Below, piece by piece: positions 61,401 through 64,000 of a stretch of DNA of 64,000 nucleotides. The notes beneath the pieces were generated by a model. The model saw only the letters and a list, made by a program, of their open reading frames with translations. It searched no databases and was not told the origin of the DNA. The translations under genes were made by a program, and so were the position numbers. Each line of letters starts with the position of its first letter. Within the stretch, counting starts at the first letter, position 1. The stretch is from Tetragonia tetragonoides (taxonomy: Eukaryota; Streptophyta; Magnoliopsida; Caryophyllales; Aizoaceae): the NCBI GenBank assembly GCA_038025085.1, contig CM076151.1:8003001-8067000 (forward strand), in the 5' to 3' direction.

Positions 61401-63235
61401 CAAGAAGAGCATAACAGCAGCAGCACTGACAGCACTGGTTTACCACATATGGAGTGTGAGGAACCAAGTGTTGTGTCAGAAATCCATGAAGCATCCCACG
61501 CAGATGTTGGGGAATATCAAGCAGGAGCTCAAGATTAGAATTGGAGGAATCTTACAAATAGCACTCTCCAAGCAAGAAAAAGTTTGGTTTGCTAGTCTCT
61601 TCTGAGATGCTTTTTGTAATGATTTTGTAGCTGCTGAGCTGTTTTATTGGTATGATGACTTGTAAGGTGGCTTGTGTTGGAAGAAATGGGAGTAAAGGGG
61701 AGGCGCTTCGTAGAAGGTAAGCCCCTCACATTTTTGCTTGTTGCTGGGGGTATGCCCCCGTGAGTATTGTATTTAATTCTCTTTTGGTAATAAAATCAAC
61801 TTTACCACATAACAAAAAAAAAAAAAAGGAGCTCTAACTCAGTTCTCCGATTACGTCAATTATGAAACAGAAATGTGTGTGCTGCTATGTTTCTCAGACT
61901 CGGGAATTCGAGGGTCGGGTTTAGGTGAGGATCCGAGGATCGAATCATCAGACTCGCCTATTTAAAGGCATATTTTTCTTGCTTTGTTGCTAATTTGAAG
62001 AATCCTAGTATCTGACACGGATTATTCTGTTGAGTGAAGAGTCTGAGAATCATAGGTTTGCTGTAGGATAAATGCCTAACACTAGTTTACCAGAAAAAAA
62101 GGTCTAACTTTGACACAAACCAATACCCATGATTGAGCTAGTAAATATATTTATATGAAGAGAATACTAAATAGAAATAGCTATGCAGCAAATAAAAGAA
62201 AATTTAGTAGTTAATACTCACTTTTGTAGTACAATATGAAAGCTTCTGGGTACGACCTCTCAGATTCACAAATCTACAAGAACACGACATTAGATATGTC
62301 AATAATGAACTCAAGTTACGAAACATAACCAGATAGGAAAAAACACAACTCCACTGTAAAAGTTGTAAGAAAGGAAAGATAGCATGAAAATTTAGCCACT
62401 AACACTGATGTCATAAAAAGGGTCTCCATTAATTCAACTGATGAATTAAATCTCATCAATCCATAAAAACCCATGGCAAAGGACCACATTGCTTCAACAG
62501 CCAGCTAGTCTGATAGGTAGGTAGATACATAGAAAGCGAGGAAAAAGCCTACGAGCAATAGACTTTGCACAAACAAGCAACAAAAAGACAGATATTATGG
62601 AAGCAAACAATGAGTTTTCGCGTGATCAGCCGCTTTACCAGTGTTTTATTTCGTCTTTGCTAATTGAGCATGTACTTTGTGTGACAACCGTTTTTCCTCT
62701 CTTTAATTGTCTCTCTATAATTCGCTTTCCTTAAGCAAACCTAACCTAACAATCAAAATTTGGGTCTCCTATAAGAAATGGGACTAACAGACCAATATTG
62801 CTTACTAACCAATTCCCAGGAAAATCTATCATTTGGGATTAATGAATCAATCATTGGCACAACTTCAACCAATATCCTAACAATAATAAAAATCGAAAAA
62901 CAACAAGACAGAAAAAACTCTTGATTCTAATTTTGTAAAAGAAAACTAATTTTATCACCAAACAGCAACTGGGATAAGTAAAGACATTAGATATAAATCA
63001 ATCACAAACTTGGGTTCTACATTTTATTTTTGGAGGATCAAAGAACACAACTTTGAACTAATAACCAATTGGTGTTTCCTTTACAAAGCTAAAAAAAACC
63101 CCAAAAGAACCAATTAAGCTGCTAAAACTTGCTAGCATTCTACTAAAACAAAAAAACCCAGATACAATTGCAACACCAAAAACTCAAAAGAGAGAGAAAG
63201 AGAACTAACCGATGATGGGAAGATTGTGAATTCAT
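58418..63235 (-). CDS. LEW1: NUS1/Nogo-B receptor-like cis-prenyltransferase subunit (LEW1)
   Basis: Non-catalytic partner of dehydrodolichyl diphosphate synthase at the ER, needed for dolichol and so for protein glycosylation. Exons found: 63210-63235, 62222-62273, 60057-60327, 59922-59980, 59516-59693, 59319-59415 and a last one starting at 58613; they stay in phase. Visible: an N-terminal hydrophobic helix (LLWNLLHLMLTIWYLVLNIV), the conserved KALDVSKLRYLAIVVESEEA, VCLYDMEG, and the C-terminal PEPDLLLVYGPTRCHLGYPAWRIRYTEI block. Homologues end shortly after RQNYGK. Here that motif straddles a possible donor (GTAAG at 58526-58530). Either the frame reads on to a stop at 58418 (about 292 aa), or a tiny last exon lies further on (about 257 aa). 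The long second intron holds a LINE fragment. Confidence 0.87.
61059..61828 (+). mobile_element. 5'-truncated LINE (L1-type) in LEW1 intron 2
   Basis: An open frame to 61605 encodes the last ~170 residues of a LINE ORF2: the zinc-binding reverse-transcriptase tail (FFSWRVMHDRLKSK, then KCKVCDD and ETCSHFFFQCDLSKR), ending VWFASLF. It is followed by a ~200-bp 3' UTR and a poly(A) run (61813-61827). A 9-bp duplication, GAGCTCTAA, flanks it at 61050-61058 and 61829-61837. The reverse transcriptase and endonuclease domains are absent. It is antisense to LEW1. Confidence 0.88.
61294..61347. repeat. 27-bp tandem duplication inside the LINE fragment
   Basis: The 27-bp unit beginning TCTTGGTTGCAAATTAGGAA is present twice in a row and encodes SWLQIRNFT twice without changing the frame. 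It lies just after the zinc-binding motif. Confidence 0.85.
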
Positions 63236-63454
63236 GGTGGTTTAATGGTATGTTTGTTGCAAATGGAAGTGATGGGGAGAGTATGAGAAAGAATCTTCAA
63301 ATGTTGGGCTTTACTTGAGCTTTGTTAAAGGTCGGGCGTAGCAGCTCTCCACTGTCCCTGACTTCAGCAGTTCAAAGTTGAAACCAGGGTTTTAGAGCAA
63401 ACCTACCGATTCAACAGCAACAAGGAGGAGAGAGAAAGTGAAAAAGCAGCAACA

Positions 63455-63635
63455 ATGGCGAGCACCAAAGTCCAGAGAATTAATTATGACACAGCCTATA
63501 AACCTGATCTTCAGGTTTCTTCAAAGTAAAGCTGGGATTTCGATTTGGTTGTTTGAGCAAAAGGATCAAAGGATTGAGGGGCGCATTATTGGTTTTGATG
63601 AGTACGAAGAACTGAACGTTAAAAAGAATGTGTGA
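63455..63635 (+). pseudogene. broken, intronless SmE (snRNP core protein E) copy
   Basis: SmE is an ~88-aa ring subunit of spliceosomal snRNPs. Here ATGGCGAGCACCAAAGTCCAG gives the expected start, but a 4-bp AATT duplication near 63478-63485 shifts the frame before [15 protein letters not shown]. The remainder reads [21 protein letters not shown], then jumps to ELNVKK and stops, lacking the NLVLDD segment and the whole second Sm motif. It contains no introns, whereas plant SmE genes have several as far as I recall, so it looks like a processed retrocopy. A leader-like stretch precedes it from about 63360. It faces LEW1 head to head with about 220 bp between the two starts. Confidence 0.82.
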
Positions 63636-63770
63636 TTTCCTCAAATATACATCTTTTACTAACTAATTCCCAAATTAGCTTCGGTTGAAAACTATTTCCC
63701 CACATATACACCACGTAGGATCGGACTGTGGCCCGGAGCGAATTTTTATTTTTTTTTATAGCCAAAAGAA

Positions 63771-63852
63771 AAGCCGCTGTGGGCCACAGCGGCTTACTTA
63801 AGTCGCTGTGGGCCAGCGCGGCTCTTAAGTAAGCCGCTGTCGCCCACAGCGG
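63771..63852. repeat. three GC-rich palindromes
   Basis: CCGCTGTGGGCCACAGCGG at about 63774-63792, a degenerate middle copy near 63803-63823 (CGCTGTGGGCCAGCGCGG), and CCGCTGTCGCCCACAGCGG at 63834-63852. They are linked by TTACTTAA and CTTAAGTAA, which are themselves inverse. The set can fold into several stems. Similar palindrome clusters occur near the ends of plant DNA transposons (CACTA/EnSpm type); that link is inference. The following ~100 bp is very C-rich. Confidence 0.65.
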
Positions 63853-64000
63853 TTCATTTTCTTTCTATTTTTTCAATATAGAATACCTCGACCATTCACC
63901 CGCGATCATTCCTCTCCCTCCCCTGCTCTCCCTCCCCCGCGTTCGCTGCTCCCCCCTCCCCCGCCGTGTGCTCAGTCCTCGCCGTGCGCTACTACCCCCC

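Overview
The window is nuclear DNA of a flowering plant, almost certainly a eudicot. Its genes have many introns with GT-AG borders, encode plant-specific families (mTERF, PERK kinase, BURP, organ-specific protein, ClpP6, LEW1), and lie in AT-rich DNA with SINE, LINE and MITE insertions. The repeat flavour suggests Caryophyllales (spinach, beet or quinoa relatives), but that is a weak impression.

Layout. At 0.6-1.5 kb is an intronless chloroplast mTERF gene (MTEF1/SOLDAT10-like, +). At 2.3-9.8 kb is an 18-exon coatomer gamma gene (-) whose reconstructed product is 885 aa. At 13.2-16.9 kb is a PERK-type receptor kinase (-) broken by three separate frame lesions, one of which removes the catalytic Asp of the HRD motif. 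At 19.5-24.0 kb is an intact RAB7/RABG3 GTPase (+, 206 aa) with a probable U12-type intron. At 28.6-36.1 kb is the chromatin remodelling subunit SWI3D (-, about 1089 aa). From 39.4 to 50.1 kb the DNA is mostly intergenic, with a small organ-specific-protein gene (-) at 42 kb and many retroposons. At 50.2-51.5 kb is a BURP-domain gene (+). At 53.1-57.4 kb is plastid protease subunit CLPP6 (+, 271 aa). At 58.4-63.2 kb is LEW1/NUS1 (-), the accessory subunit of cis-prenyltransferase. The end holds a broken, intronless SmE-like copy and GC-rich palindromes.

Two neighbour groups look ancestral. Gamma-COP, PERK and SWI3D are adjacent in Arabidopsis (recalled as At4g34450, At4g34440, At4g34430), and CLPP6 and LEW1 are adjacent there too (At1g11750, At1g11755). 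The genes are housekeeping genes of separate pathways (vesicle coat, endosomal trafficking, chromatin, plastid proteolysis, dolichol synthesis) and do not form one pathway.

The more unusual content is in the repeats: two seven-copy arrays of a ~315-bp unit in opposite orientation on either side of SWI3D; hAT-like elements filled with TCGGGT-type sequence, one with a perfect 8-bp target duplication; a young SINE nested in an older copy of its own family; two Stowaway MITEs inside introns; and several more SINEs with clear target duplications. I found no sign of an unknown multi-gene system.
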